DNA of 64,000 nt from CAXBDP01 sp963974465 (GTDB taxonomy: Bacteria > Bacteroidota > Bacteroidia > Cytophagales > Cyclobacteriaceae): assembly GCA_049340005.1 (NCBI GenBank), contig JBMPIY010000011.1, one strand, 5' to 3'. Below are positions 8,009-16,860 of the stretch, one piece after another. Position numbers and translations under genes: made by a program. The notes below the pieces were generated by a model. It ran no database searches. It was not told where the DNA came from and saw only the letters and a program-made list of their open reading frames with translations. The stretch's first letter is position 1, and the number at the start of each line of letters is the position of its first letter.

Positions 8009-9676
8009 ATGAAGCGTCTTTTTAAATCTTTTGTTTTAGGAATCATCTGTCTCGGCATTTCACTGACAGGTCTTGGGCAAATAGCTTTGCCAAATGCAGG
8101 TAATATTCCTACTTATAATCCTGCTGATAAAAAAGTATGGCCAGGAGAATTACTAACAACGCCTGAGAAAACGGCCTATTTGAATACCTCAACGTACAAT
8201 GATGTTAGAGAATTTCTGGAATATGTAAATGCAAATAGTCCACTTACGCATTTGGAATATATTGGTAAAAGTGAAAGCGGGAGGGAAATTCCATTGATCA
8301 TTCTATCAGACCCAAAAGTAAGTACACCGGAAGAAGCTCAAGCCACCGGAAAGTCTACATTCTATATTCAAGCCAATATTCACGGTGGAGAAGTTGAAGG
8401 AAAAGAAGCTGTGATGATTTTGATGCGTGAGATACTTTTTGGAGACAAAAAGCATTTGCTTGACAATCAAATTATCCTCATTGCACCAGTTTACAATATT
8501 GATGGCAATGACAACATGGGCGACAATACTAGACCCTCTCAAGAAGGTAGTCCGATGACAGCTGGTACAAGAGCAAATGGAGCAGGCCTAGATCTAAATC
8601 GTGATGGAATGAAACTGGAAGGCTCCGAGACAAAAGCACTCTTAGAAAATGTGATTTTGAAATGGGATCCGCAGCTATTGGTAGATCTGCATACCACGAA
8701 TGGAACATGGCATGGCTACTCTCTTACTTGGGCTCCAAGCTATCATTCAGCTGGACAATATGAACCTTATGATTACACTTGGAACAATATGCTTCCTGAA
8801 ATCACCCAAACTGTATATGAGAAATACGATTTGCATTTTGGTCCATTTGGAGATTATTATGGCTTAAGAAGATGGCCTGTAAATCGTTTCTCGACTTACA
8901 ACCACCATCCTAGATATTTGGTAAATCAGATGGGCTTAAGAAATAAGCTTGGTATTCTAAGTGAAAATTTTGCGCACGAACGATTCTACCAGAGAATTTA
9001 TGCAGCGCATGCTTTCGTAAATGAGATTTTGGAATTCACCAATCGAAATGCTGCTGAAATTACTCAATTGAATAAGAAAGCTGAACAGGATGCCATTAAT
9101 GCTGTGATTGAAGGAGCTGGAGTTGCTAAAAAGGGTGTGAGATACCAAATGGTAGCAATGGATGAATTGCTCAACCTGAGAACGTATAATTATGGCACAT
9201 ATATCAACCAAAAAGGCGATTCAGTGATATATCGTACAGGTGAGATTGTGAATTTAGAAGGTGTAGAATATTACGCCAAATTTGACCCAACTGTGGAAGC
9301 AACTATTCCTCGCGGTTATGTTTTTTCTCAAGAACTTTCTCATATCGCAGATATGCTTAAATCGCATGGTGTGAAAGTGACTCAACTAGAGAAAAACCAA
9401 AATTATACTGGAGAAGAATTTCATATTTCGAAAGTGAATAAAGCAAACAGACCATTCGAAGGGCATAATATGATAACACTGGAAGGAGAATTTAAAGCTG
9501 GAAATAAGCGCTTTAGTAAAGGTGACTACGTTGTAGATGCTGCACAACCACTGGCTAATTTGATATTTTATCTACTTGAACCGCAGTCTGATGATGGCTT
9601 AACAACTTGGAATTTTTTCGATGATCAGATTGGAGAAGGAAATACAGTGTATCCAGTATTTAAGTATTTCAAATAA
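8009..9676 (+). CDS. M14-family zinc carboxypeptidase, exported
   Basis: A 555-residue secreted metallopeptidase. The start at 8009 gives a clean signal peptide (MKRLFKSFVLGIICLGISL) ending near a GLGQ cleavage site; an in-frame ATG at 7979 would add ten residues. Zinc ligands are visible as HGGEVEGKE (His and Glu of the HxxE motif, about residues 125-130) and VDLHTTNGTWH (His near 230); LDLNRDG provides the substrate-binding Arg and LSENFAHER the region of the catalytic Glu. The C-terminal 200 residues form a separate domain common in Bacteroidota M14 proteins. It stands alone, with hairpins on both sides. Confidence 0.88.
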   Translation: MKRLFKSFVLGIICLGISLTGLGQIALPNAGNIPTYNPADKKVWPGELLTTPEKTAYLNTSTYNDVREFLEYVNANSPLTHLEYIGKSESGREIPLIILSDPKVSTPEEAQATGKSTFYIQANIHGGEVEGKEAVMILMREILFGDKKHLLDNQIILIAPVYNIDGNDNMGDNTRPSQEGSPMTAGTRANGAGLDLNRDGMKLEGSETKALLENVILKWDPQLLVDLHTTNGTWHGYSLTWAPSYHSAGQYEPYDYTWNNMLPEITQTVYEKYDLHFGPFGDYYGLRRWPVNRFSTYNHHPRYLVNQMGLRNKLGILSENFAHERFYQRIYAAHAFVNEILEFTNRNAAEITQLNKKAEQDAINAVIEGAGVAKKGVRYQMVAMDELLNLRTYNYGTYINQKGDSVIYRTGEIVNLEGVEYYAKFDPTVEATIPRGYVFSQELSHIADMLKSHGVKVTQLEKNQNYTGEEFHISKVNKANRPFEGHNMITLEGEFKAGNKRFSKGDYVVDAAQPLANLIFYLLEPQSDDGLTTWNFFDDQIGEGNTVYPVFKYFK

Positions 9677-9684
9677 AAGTGAAA

Positions 9685-9706
9685 GGGCGGTTATTTCTAA
9701 CCGCCC
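9685..9706 (+). terminator. Strong hairpin after the M14 gene (terminator-like, no T-run)
   Basis: A perfect 9-bp stem GGGCGGTTA/TAACCGCCC with a TTTC loop, 8 bases after the stop codon. It lacks the T-run of a standard intrinsic terminator, so it may act as a Rho-dependent or mRNA-3'-end-stabilising structure instead. Confidence 0.55.
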
Positions 9707-9835
9707 GCTCAACCAATCAACCTTAAACTAACTCTATGAAAAAATTCTAACTACAAATCATCCACTATGGAATGAAAAAAGCTTTTAAATTTTTGCCAAG
9801 AATAAACCACCAAATCTTATGAGTGGTATTATCAC

Positions 9836-9928
9836 TTAACTATTTGCGGCAATCAAAATAATAAAAGCCAAAAACAGTGCAACAATAGCTGAAAGATTTC
9901 TTCTTGAAAACAAACTTATGGATTTCAT
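9836..9928 (-). CDS. Small single-span membrane protein, 30 residues
   Basis: An ATG-to-TAA frame of 30 codons. The peptide begins MKSISLFSRRN, a positively charged N-terminus, then about 16 hydrophobic residues (VALFLAFIILIAA) and ends NS, which is what a one-helix inner-membrane miniprotein looks like. A near-perfect TACCTTTGC box at 10008-10000 on the same strand lies 71 bases upstream of the ATG. It is alone and does not read into another gene. I do not recognise a family. The hydrophobic pattern and promoter support it being real; homologues in related genomes would decide. Confidence 0.5.
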   Translation of the reverse strand: MKSISLFSRRNLSAIVALFLAFIILIAANS

Positions 9929-9999
9929 AAAATATTGAAAATGTATTGCTTATGCCGAAAAATTAAAAATATCAACCTATTACCGTTCCCTATTGGGCT

Positions 10000-10008
10000 G
10001 CAAAGGTA
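10000..10008 (-). promoter_or_regulatory. TAnnTTTG-type -7 box before the 30-residue membrane protein
   Basis: TACCTTTGC read on the minus strand matches TAnnTTTG plus the frequent trailing C. Upstream there is only a T-rich stretch in place of a clear TTTG -33 element. Predicted transcription start is near 9994. Confidence 0.45.
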
Positions 10009-10183
10009 ATGACTTAATAACAGAAAAAAAATAAGTTTGTTTAATTTTAGATTTAAGGAAATTTTCGAGTGAAATTTTAATTCTGTCCTTAGCCCATTTA
10101 CCTCTACTTTATTCTATTTTATTTGAATCGAAGAAATTAAATTAGAATTAATCATTCAGCAGTTATATTAAATTTTTACGCCC

Positions 10184-10191
10184 TATTTTTG
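10184..10191 (+). promoter_or_regulatory. -7 box of the TPR histidine kinase gene
   Basis: TATTTTTG matches TAnnTTTG. Predicted start of transcription near 10197, about 73 bases before the TTG start codon. No clear -33 element. Confidence 0.4.
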
Positions 10192-10269
10192 TCCTTTAGA
10201 ATAAAAACTAACTTAAGATTCCTTTTGCTTATTTTACGACCGTCAAAGACTAAATAATCTCAAACCATT

Positions 10270-12279
10270 TTGAAATTTTCTGTCCAATTAGTCATAAGAA
10301 TCTTTTGCATAACTTTGATTTCATGCTGTGCGGAACAAGTGTGCTTTGCAGAGCAAGAAAACTATGAGTCGAGTGCAAATAATAATGCGTTAAGAACTCT
10401 TATTAAATCCAAAAGCAGTCCTGATAGTGTAAGATTAAAAGCTCTAAATGACTATGGCTGGCAATTAAGAAATAGTAATACAGATTCGGCCTTAACTTAC
10501 TTGAATCAAGCATTAGAGTTAGCTAAACAAACTAATCTAAATAATGAAGAGGTTAACATCCTCAATCGGATTGGTGTAATTTATCGTAACAGAGGAAATA
10601 AAATTAAGGCATTTGAAGCATTTTCAACCGCCCTTTCTAAATCTGAGGAACTTGGAAATGAGCGGGAGGTAGGCTATAGCTATATGAATTTGGCTCATGC
10701 TTATTTAGATGATGACGCTCCCTTTCTTGCCATCACTAATGCCACAAAAGGCAAGGAGATATTTCGGAAATCAGGGAATAGATTAGGCGAAGCATATGCT
10801 AATGGAATTATAGGCGAAGCCTATTTAAGACTTAAGAACACCAGAAATGCCATCAATTTTCTAACGCTCGCTTACAATATAAGGAAAGAACAAGGTGTAA
10901 AAGAAAGTCAGGCAATTTCAGGCACTTTTCTAGCCTCTGCTCATTCCACATTAGGAGAAATTGATACTGCTTGGAATTACTTAAATGAAGCTCTTGACAT
11001 TTTTAATAGCAATAATAATCTATATGGATTGAGCATTGCTTACTTAGCTAAAGCTTCCATCGAAATGAATTCGAATTTACTTGAGGAAGCAGATCTTTCA
11101 TTGCATATGGCATTAAACAATGCAGATGAGCTTGGTGGTGAATTACAAAAACTGCAAGTATTTCAACAACTTGCAATTCTAAAAGCTAAGAAAGCAAGCT
11201 TCGATTCTGCCTATTATTATCAAGTCGTAATTGATTCTATAATTAGAGAAAGGTTCAGAAGAGAAAATATAGCTCAGTATGATCAATTGAAATTGAAGAT
11301 TAATCAAAGTCAGAGTAATCGAGAAAATAGATTGTTACTACAAGATCAACTTCAAAGGCAAGAGGATCTTAGAAGAAAGAGTACTCAGATTTATGTTTTG
11401 TTTTTCTTAGTTGGCCTATTACTATTCCTTATCGCTCTTTTTATTAAGAATCAACGCAAGATTAAAAAACAAAACAAGTTGCTCATGGAGATCAATATTT
11501 CTATGGAACTGCAGCAACAAGAAATTTTAGAACAAAAAGAAAAGCTAACTAAGCAAAGTGAAGAGATTCTACTTAAGAATATTGCCTTAGAGAGTATTAA
11601 TGAAGAAAAGGATAATTTGATGGGCATTGTAGCTCATGATTTGAGAACTCCACTTGCCAATATTGATGGACTTGGGCATCTAATTAAAGAAGCTGGAGAA
11701 CTCAATGAAGAACAAAACAAATACCTTAAGATTATTCAAAGTGTGTCAAGAGAAAGCATTAAGTTGATTAATGACCTTTTGGTATTGAATAGAATTGAAT
11801 CAGGCACATACGAGAAAACAAAAGAAAAAATCTCCGTGAGTGAATTAGTTCAAGCCATTGTTCAAGCAAATAGACCCGTAGCACAGGCAAAAGATATCAA
11901 ATTAGAATTGTCAGAGGATTATAAGAAAAACGACATTCTAAAAACTGACAGTCCTGCTCTGCGAAGAATTATTGAAAATTTGCTTAGCAACGCTATCAAG
12001 TTCTCTTACCCAAATACTATTGTACGTTTATCAGTAAGAGAAGAGCCTTTTTTTTATGAATTTACCGTAACAGATGAAGGGCCTGGGATCAGCGAAGTAG
12101 ATCAGAAGAAGCTATTTAAGAAATTCACAAAACTGGCAAATAAGCCAACATCTGGTGAGTCTTCAAGTGGCTTGGGCTTATCAATTGTAAAAGGGCTTAC
12201 AGAACAACTAAAGGGAGAAATTCGTGTCGAAAGCTCATTGGGCATTGGTAGCACCTTCCACCTGATTATTCCAAAGTAA
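10270..12279 (+). CDS. TPR sensor histidine kinase
   Basis: A 669-residue sensor kinase. The only usable start is a TTG at 10270: an in-frame stop lies five codons upstream, the next in-frame ATG is far inside, and the TTG gives a good signal peptide (MKFSVQLVIRIFCITLISCC). Residues about 40-330 are tetratricopeptide repeats facing the periplasm, then a coiled coil, one membrane helix (about 375-394), a second coiled coil, and a HisKA domain with VAHDLRTPL (His about 456). The HATPase domain has N-box NLLSNAIKF, DEGPGIS and GLGLSIVKG. No response regulator gene is adjacent, so its partner is elsewhere. Confidence 0.9.
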   Translation: MKFSVQLVIRIFCITLISCCAEQVCFAEQENYESSANNNALRTLIKSKSSPDSVRLKALNDYGWQLRNSNTDSALTYLNQALELAKQTNLNNEEVNILNRIGVIYRNRGNKIKAFEAFSTALSKSEELGNEREVGYSYMNLAHAYLDDDAPFLAITNATKGKEIFRKSGNRLGEAYANGIIGEAYLRLKNTRNAINFLTLAYNIRKEQGVKESQAISGTFLASAHSTLGEIDTAWNYLNEALDIFNSNNNLYGLSIAYLAKASIEMNSNLLEEADLSLHMALNNADELGGELQKLQVFQQLAILKAKKASFDSAYYYQVVIDSIIRERFRRENIAQYDQLKLKINQSQSNRENRLLLQDQLQRQEDLRRKSTQIYVLFFLVGLLLFLIALFIKNQRKIKKQNKLLMEINISMELQQQEILEQKEKLTKQSEEILLKNIALESINEEKDNLMGIVAHDLRTPLANIDGLGHLIKEAGELNEEQNKYLKIIQSVSRESIKLINDLLVLNRIESGTYEKTKEKISVSELVQAIVQANRPVAQAKDIKLELSEDYKKNDILKTDSPALRRIIENLLSNAIKFSYPNTIVRLSVREEPFFYEFTVTDEGPGISEVDQKKLFKKFTKLANKPTSGESSSGLGLSIVKGLTEQLKGEIRVESSLGIGSTFHLIIPK

Positions 12280-12285
12280 TGTGAT

Positions 12286-12969
12286 ATGGCGGACAAAATT
12301 ATTGATGGCTTTCCTTACATTGAATATCATCAAGAGGAACTAAATGAGAATGAAGTAAGTCAAAGAGCTAATTCTTTTTATGAAAGTATGAAAACTCGTA
12401 GGTCGGTACGCCATTTTTCCTCCCGCCCTATTCCAAAATCAATAATTGAAAGTATCATTAAAACTGCGGCATCCGCACCTTCTGGAGCAAATAAGCAACC
12501 TTGGACTTTTGTGGCTATCTCTAACCCAGAACTAAAAAGTAAGATAAGAGAAGCTGCTGAAAAAGAAGAGCTAGAAAACTATAACGGAAGAATGTCCAAA
12601 GAATGGCTGCAAGACTTAGCTCATTTGGGAACCGATTGGCACAAAGAATTTCTTGAAATTGCTCCTTGGCTCATCGTAGTATTCAAAAAGATTTATGATA
12701 TTGATGTCAATGGAAACAAACACAATAATTACTACGTTTCTGAATCTGTGGGTTTAGCGAGTGGCTTTTTGATTGCTGCTATCCATCAGGCTGGTTTAGT
12801 TACCCTTACACATACGCCAAGTCCGATGAATTTTTTAACTCAGATACTCAATAGGCCTGAAAACGAACGACCATTTTTATTGTTACCTGTTGGCTATCCA
12901 GCAAAGGATGCCTTAGTTCCAAAAATTTTTCGCAAGAACTTAGACCAAATAAGTGAATTCAAACTTTAA
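12286..12969 (+). CDS. Nitroreductase-family flavoprotein, iodotyrosine-deiodinase-like
   Basis: A 227-residue FMN enzyme. The N-terminal RRSVRHFSSRPIP and APSGANKQPWTF motifs are the FMN-binding region, and the central GTDWHKEFLEIAPWLIVVF, ESVGLASGFLIAA and LTHTPSPMNFL segments match the iodotyrosine deiodinase (IYD) branch rather than classical nitroreductases. IYD homologues remove halogen from halotyrosines by reductive dehalogenation, and bacterial examples are known in this phylum. It starts 6 bases after the kinase stop and is followed by a TraB/GumN gene. The real substrate here is not shown; tyrosine-related activity is an inference. Confidence 0.8.
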   Translation: MADKIIDGFPYIEYHQEELNENEVSQRANSFYESMKTRRSVRHFSSRPIPKSIIESIIKTAASAPSGANKQPWTFVAISNPELKSKIREAAEKEELENYNGRMSKEWLQDLAHLGTDWHKEFLEIAPWLIVVFKKIYDIDVNGNKHNNYYVSESVGLASGFLIAAIHQAGLVTLTHTPSPMNFLTQILNRPENERPFLLLPVGYPAKDALVPKIFRKNLDQISEFKL

Positions 12970-12973
12970 TCAC

Positions 12974-13855
12974 GTGCAGAAAAGACTCATTTTTTTAATT
13001 GCCCTCATTTTTGGCAGCAGTGTAATGGCAACATGCCAAGTAAACATTGAAAATAGCTTACTTTGGAAAATTGAAGGCCCTGGACTTAGCGAACCATCCT
13101 ATTTATTTGGCACCATCCACGCTATTTGCCCTGATGACTTTAAAGTAGGTGCTGACCTTAATTCCATAATTGAGAGTGTAGAGCAATTGGCTCTGGAAAT
13201 TAAGATGGATGACCCAAGTCTAATGGGCAAAATGCAAGCTGGAATGCTCTTTCCAGAAGAAGGCACAATTCGTGATTTTGTAGATGATGCAAACTATCAA
13301 ATAATAGAGAGCTTTCTTCAAGACTCTATTGGCATCAATATCAATTTGGTAAGTCGTATTCAGCCGATTTATTTGAATTCGCTAATTCTACCAAAAATGC
13401 TAGGTTGCACTCCTGCGTCTGTTGAAGGTAAATTGATGGAAGTAGCAGCAAAAAATGAATTGGGAATCATTGGTTTAGAATCAGTTGAAGATCAGCTTGC
13501 CATTCTCAATTCAATTGATATGGAAACGCAAACATCCTTTTTGATAGAATCGGTAAAGGAATTTGAAGAGGGTCGCAAAGAAATCCGCAATATGATAGAT
13601 CTCTATATGCGAGAGCAGGTGAATGAATTATACGACCTTATCAGTGCTAGTGAATTTCAGGTTTATGAAAATGCCATCCTGACTACACGAAATCAAAATT
13701 GGATTCCAAGAATTGTTGAAGAAGCATCTGCAAAACCAACGTTATTTGCTTTTGGATCAGGGCATTTAGGTGGGCCTGAAGGAATAGTAACTTTGCTAAG
13801 AAAAGCTGGCTACACACTTACTCCTATGGAAAGTATGAACCCGATTTTGCCCTAG
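12974..13855 (+). CDS. TraB/GumN family exported protein
   Basis: About 293 residues. I prefer the GTG at 12974, which lies 4 bases after the previous stop and starts directly at a signal peptide (QKRLIFLIALIFGSSVMATCQ); a GTG at 12953 would overlap the previous gene. The N-terminal LLWKIEGPGLSEPSYLFGTIH motif and the C-terminal FAFGSGHLGGPEGI motif are the two conserved metal-site regions of the TraB/GumN (Tiki-like) family, some members of which are metalloproteases. It converges with ctlX, overlapping by 4 bases. Confidence 0.85.
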   Translation: MQKRLIFLIALIFGSSVMATCQVNIENSLLWKIEGPGLSEPSYLFGTIHAICPDDFKVGADLNSIIESVEQLALEIKMDDPSLMGKMQAGMLFPEEGTIRDFVDDANYQIIESFLQDSIGININLVSRIQPIYLNSLILPKMLGCTPASVEGKLMEVAAKNELGIIGLESVEDQLAILNSIDMETQTSFLIESVKEFEEGRKEIRNMIDLYMREQVNELYDLISASEFQVYENAILTTRNQNWIPRIVEEASAKPTLFAFGSGHLGGPEGIVTLLRKAGYTLTPMESMNPILP

Positions 13856-14766
13856 TTAAAAATACCACAAACCATACAGCGAACGCTACCACCACCATAT
13901 TTCTCGATCGTAGGAATATCGAATGTTAATATCTTGGCTTTAGCTTCTAATTTAAGCTTTTGTTCAGGGGTGAAACTTTGCCAAGCTGTGCTGCTCATTA
14001 AGAGATGGCTTTCCTCCCGCCTATTTTTCACTTCGATGATGTTGCCTGCAAAACTACATACTTGTTGAAAATTGATCGAGATTATTTCCTTTCCCAAGGC
14101 ACTCAATTTTGCCATCAACAAGATTCGGTCTCCAGAAGGGATCAATTCATCTGCAATCACAATGTATTTTTCACCAATACTCAATATCACATTGGTATGG
14201 TAAATCTCTCCTCCATTTGGGGATTTGGCATCAAACCAAATAGGCTCAAAATCTATCAACATACATAGCTCAAAAAACAACTCCTTATTGCTGCGGGAGG
14301 ATGAGCAGGCGAATGCAAGCTTGTTATCATAATCAAACACAATACTGCCTGTGCCTTCTAGATAGATGTCTGATTTCTCGTGCTTGCTGATATCTAAAAG
14401 CTCGGAAATAGGATGCCCGAGAGATTCCAGCTTTTGCAATATATCCACCCTCCTTTCGAAGCGACGATTGGTAGAAAGCATTGGGTAAAATACCACCTTA
14501 CCATCTGAATGCGTAGAAATCCAATTATTTGGGAATACAGCATCGGTTTTAATTGGTTCTGGAGTATCTTCAACTTGAATTAAATCGATACCATTTTCTA
14601 TTATCTTTTGCGCCATGACATCAAATTCAGCTTGAGCTTTTTTGATGATTAGCTCAGCACTTTCACTTGCCTTGGCCTGAAAAATATTACTGCCTTCTGT
14701 TTCCGGATTTGGCCCAAATGAAGCAGGCCTCACCATCATTATGGTTTTGGGTGCCTGTTGACTCAT
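13852..14766 (-). CDS. ctlX: Amidinohydrolase/amidinotransferase-fold enzyme, CtlX type
   Basis: A 304-residue enzyme of the arginine-deiminase superfamily. Diagnostic segments are DAVFPNNWIS (about 75-85), YLEGTGSIVFD (about 134-144), GGEIYHTNVILSIG and the C-terminal GGGSVRCMVCGIF with the catalytic Cys. This is the CtlX group linked to citrulline use, which hydrolyses ureido or guanidino groups. It is the last gene of the phhA-his operon: its ATG overlaps the hisIE stop by 4 bases (ATGA-type), implying translational coupling. Why it is tied to histidine genes is unclear. Exact substrate not determined. Confidence 0.8.
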   Translation of the reverse strand: MSQQAPKTIMMVRPASFGPNPETEGSNIFQAKASESAELIIKKAQAEFDVMAQKIIENGIDLIQVEDTPEPIKTDAVFPNNWISTHSDGKVVFYPMLSTNRRFERRVDILQKLESLGHPISELLDISKHEKSDIYLEGTGSIVFDYDNKLAFACSSSRSNKELFFELCMLIDFEPIWFDAKSPNGGEIYHTNVILSIGEKYIVIADELIPSGDRILLMAKLSALGKEIISINFQQVCSFAGNIIEVKNRREESHLLMSSTAWQSFTPEQKLKLEAKAKILTFDIPTIEKYGGGSVRCMVCGIFN

Positions 14767-15383
14767 TTTTGATGTCTTTTTGCCAATACCTCTACAATTT
14801 CTTCTAAGCTCAAATCCATTCCCTCGATCAATACCAAGTAGTGAAACAATAGATCTGAAGCTTCTTCCTTGAACAGCTCCTTGTTGTCGCGCATGGCTTC
14901 TATCACTACTTCCACAGCCTCCTCTCCTACTTTCTGCGCCATTTTGGCTATACCACTATCAAACAAACTTTTGGTATAGGACTTTCCGCTTGTGTCCGAT
15001 TTTCTGGCTTTAATAATCTCTGTCAATTGCTGAATAAAGGCCACATTAGAAGGCACATTTTCCTCATCGAAACAGGTATCCACACCGGTATGGCAAACAG
15101 GCCCAACAGGATTTACCATTATCAGAATAGTATCTTGATCGCAGTCAAGCAATATCTGCTGGCTCAATAAAAAATTGCCACTGGTTTCGCCTTTTGTCCA
15201 TAGGCGGCCTTTGCTACGACTAAAGAAAGTCACCTTTCCCTCCCGCAAGGTTTTGCTCAGTGATTCCTCATTCATATAGCCCAGCATCAATACTTTATGC
15301 GTGCTTGCATCTTGAATAATGGCCGGAACAAGCCCATCAGTTTTGGTGAAATCTACTTCGGATATTTTCGTCAATATTCTCAT
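14763..15383 (-). CDS. hisIE: Bifunctional phosphoribosyl-AMP cyclohydrolase / phosphoribosyl-ATP pyrophosphatase
   Basis: A 206-residue fusion catalysing steps two and three of histidine synthesis. The HisI half (about 1-110) has LMLGYMNEESL, FSRSKGRLWTKGETSGN and the metal-binding DCDQDT and CHTGVDTCF motifs. The HisE half (about 115-206) has GIAKMAQKVGEEAVEVVIEA and EASDLLFHYLVL. Order HisI-HisE is the normal bacterial fusion. It follows hisF with a 2-base gap. Confidence 0.97.
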   Translation of the reverse strand: MRILTKISEVDFTKTDGLVPAIIQDASTHKVLMLGYMNEESLSKTLREGKVTFFSRSKGRLWTKGETSGNFLLSQQILLDCDQDTILIMVNPVGPVCHTGVDTCFDEENVPSNVAFIQQLTEIIKARKSDTSGKSYTKSLFDSGIAKMAQKVGEEAVEVVIEAMRDNKELFKEEASDLLFHYLVLIEGMDLSLEEIVEVLAKRHQK

Positions 15384-15385
15384 GG

Positions 15386-16141
15386 CTATAATCTTACGGG
15401 AATTTTTTGATCTCTCAAATATTGTTTGAGAGCAGGAATTCTAATTTCATTAAAATGGAAAATACTTGCAGCTAAAGCTGCGTCGGCTTTTCCCTTGGTA
15501 AAAACATCTACAAAATGGCTCTCATTACCTGCACCGCCCGAGGCAATGATGGGGATATTAAGCAGTGAAGAAATGCGGGAGGTAAGTTCACACGCAAAAC
15601 CGGCTTTGGTTCCATCGTGATCCATCGAAGTAAGCATTATTTCTCCTGCTCCACGCTCTTGCACTTCCTTTGCCCAAGCGATAGTTTCAATCTCCGTGGC
15701 TTGTCTGCCACCATGGGTATGCACCAAGTTTTGATCTCCCACCAATCGCGTATCTATCGCTACTACTATACATTGACTTCCAAACTCCAAAGCCAGCCGA
15801 TCAACCAATGATGGATCTTTAACTGCTGAGGAGTTAATCGTGATTTTATCTGCACCGGATGCTAGCAAAGCCGACACATCTTCAATAGATGTAATACCCC
15901 CGCCTACAGTAAATGGGATATTGATTTGAGAAGCAACCTTCTTCACCAATTCCACTAGGGTTTTGCGTTTCTCAACCGTGGCGGAGATATCCAAAAACAC
16001 CAATTCATCGGCACCTTCCCGCGCATAGATCGTCGCTTGCTCTACAGGGTCACCTGCATCACGAAGCTCTACAAAGTTCACACCTTTTACAGTGCGACCA
16101 TCTTTTATATCAAGACAAGGAATTATTCTTTTTGTAAGCAT
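15386..16141 (-). CDS. hisF: Imidazole glycerol phosphate synthase, cyclase subunit
   Basis: A 251-residue (beta/alpha)8 barrel that closes the imidazole ring with ammonia delivered by HisH, releasing IGP and AICAR. The N-terminal IIPCLDIKDGRTVKGVNF carries the catalytic Asp (about 11), and IDTRLV near 130 the second one; GGGI and ASGGAG are the phosphate-binding loops. hisA follows upstream by 1 base. Nothing unusual. Confidence 0.98.
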   Translation of the reverse strand: MLTKRIIPCLDIKDGRTVKGVNFVELRDAGDPVEQATIYAREGADELVFLDISATVEKRKTLVELVKKVASQINIPFTVGGGITSIEDVSALLASGADKITINSSAVKDPSLVDRLALEFGSQCIVVAIDTRLVGDQNLVHTHGGRQATEIETIAWAKEVQERGAGEIMLTSMDHDGTKAGFACELTSRISSLLNIPIIASGGAGNESHFVDVFTKGKADAALAASIFHFNEIRIPALKQYLRDQKIPVRL

Positions 16142-16142
16142 A

Positions 16143-16859
16143 TCAATCTATCGCTAAAATCTCGTCTAAATCTAAAGTGCCTTCATAAATTGCTTTGCCG
16201 ATAATCGCACCAAATGCACCAATTTCCTTCATTTTTTTCACATCATCCACCGTCGTTACACCACCACTTGCAATCAATTGCAAATCAGGAAATGACAAAA
16301 TGAGTTTTTTGTAGAGTTCTGTGGAAGGTCCTTGAAGCAAACCATCTTTGCTGATATCTGTGCAAATCACCTTGCGGAAACCCATATCTAAATAACGCTG
16401 CAAAAATGGAATAATCTCAACCGTAGTATTTTCTTCCCAACCACTTACAGCAATCATTTCGTTTTTCACATCCGCACCTAATATGAGCTTTCCCGCACCG
16501 TATTTATTGATCCATTGCTCAGCCAATGCAGGATTTTTTACTGCCACCGATCCGCATGTAACTTGTTGTGCTCCAGCGTCAAATACTTTTTCCAGATCCT
16601 CATCGGATCGTACTCCACCGCCAAAATCAATAATGAGATTCGTATGGCTTGCAATGCGCTGCAATACAGGCAGGTTTACCACCTTTTTGGCTCTTGCACC
16701 ATCCAAATCGACCAAATGCAGTCTGCGAACTCCCTTTTGCTCAAAACTTTTGGCCACTTCTAGCGGATCAGAATGGTATTCCTTTTTACTGCTATAATCG
16801 CCCTGTGTGAGTCTTACACATTTCCCATCAATAAGGTCGATAGCGGGTATAATTTCCAT
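16143..16859 (-). CDS. hisA: ProFAR isomerase
   Basis: A 238-residue barrel enzyme for the isomerisation that precedes the HisFH step. IIPAIDLIDGKCVRLTQGDY holds the catalytic Asp (about 8), ICTDISKDGLLQGPS the second Asp, and GGGVRSDEDL and ASGGVTTVDDV the phosphate loops. It lies 1 base from hisH and hisF in the same operon. Confidence 0.98.
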   Translation of the reverse strand: MEIIPAIDLIDGKCVRLTQGDYSSKKEYHSDPLEVAKSFEQKGVRRLHLVDLDGARAKKVVNLPVLQRIASHTNLIIDFGGGVRSDEDLEKVFDAGAQQVTCGSVAVKNPALAEQWINKYGAGKLILGADVKNEMIAVSGWEENTTVEIIPFLQRYLDMGFRKVICTDISKDGLLQGPSTELYKKLILSFPDLQLIASGGVTTVDDVKKMKEIGAFGAIIGKAIYEGTLDLDEILAID

Positions 16860-16860
16860 A

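Larger units (their letters stand above)
9677..10269. other. 593-bp gap between M14 peptidase and TPR histidine kinase
   Basis: The gap is AT-rich. It holds the hairpin at 9685-9706, a 30-codon reading frame on the minus strand (9836-9928) with its own promoter box at 10000-10008, and a plus-strand promoter box at 10184-10191 for the kinase. I see no further gene or repeat in it. Confidence 0.6.

Noticed and set aside
7954..9837. Composite transposon around the M14 peptidase from the flanking hairpins
   Set aside because: The hairpins share only the loop and a few stem bases and have no terminal inverted repeats or target duplications.
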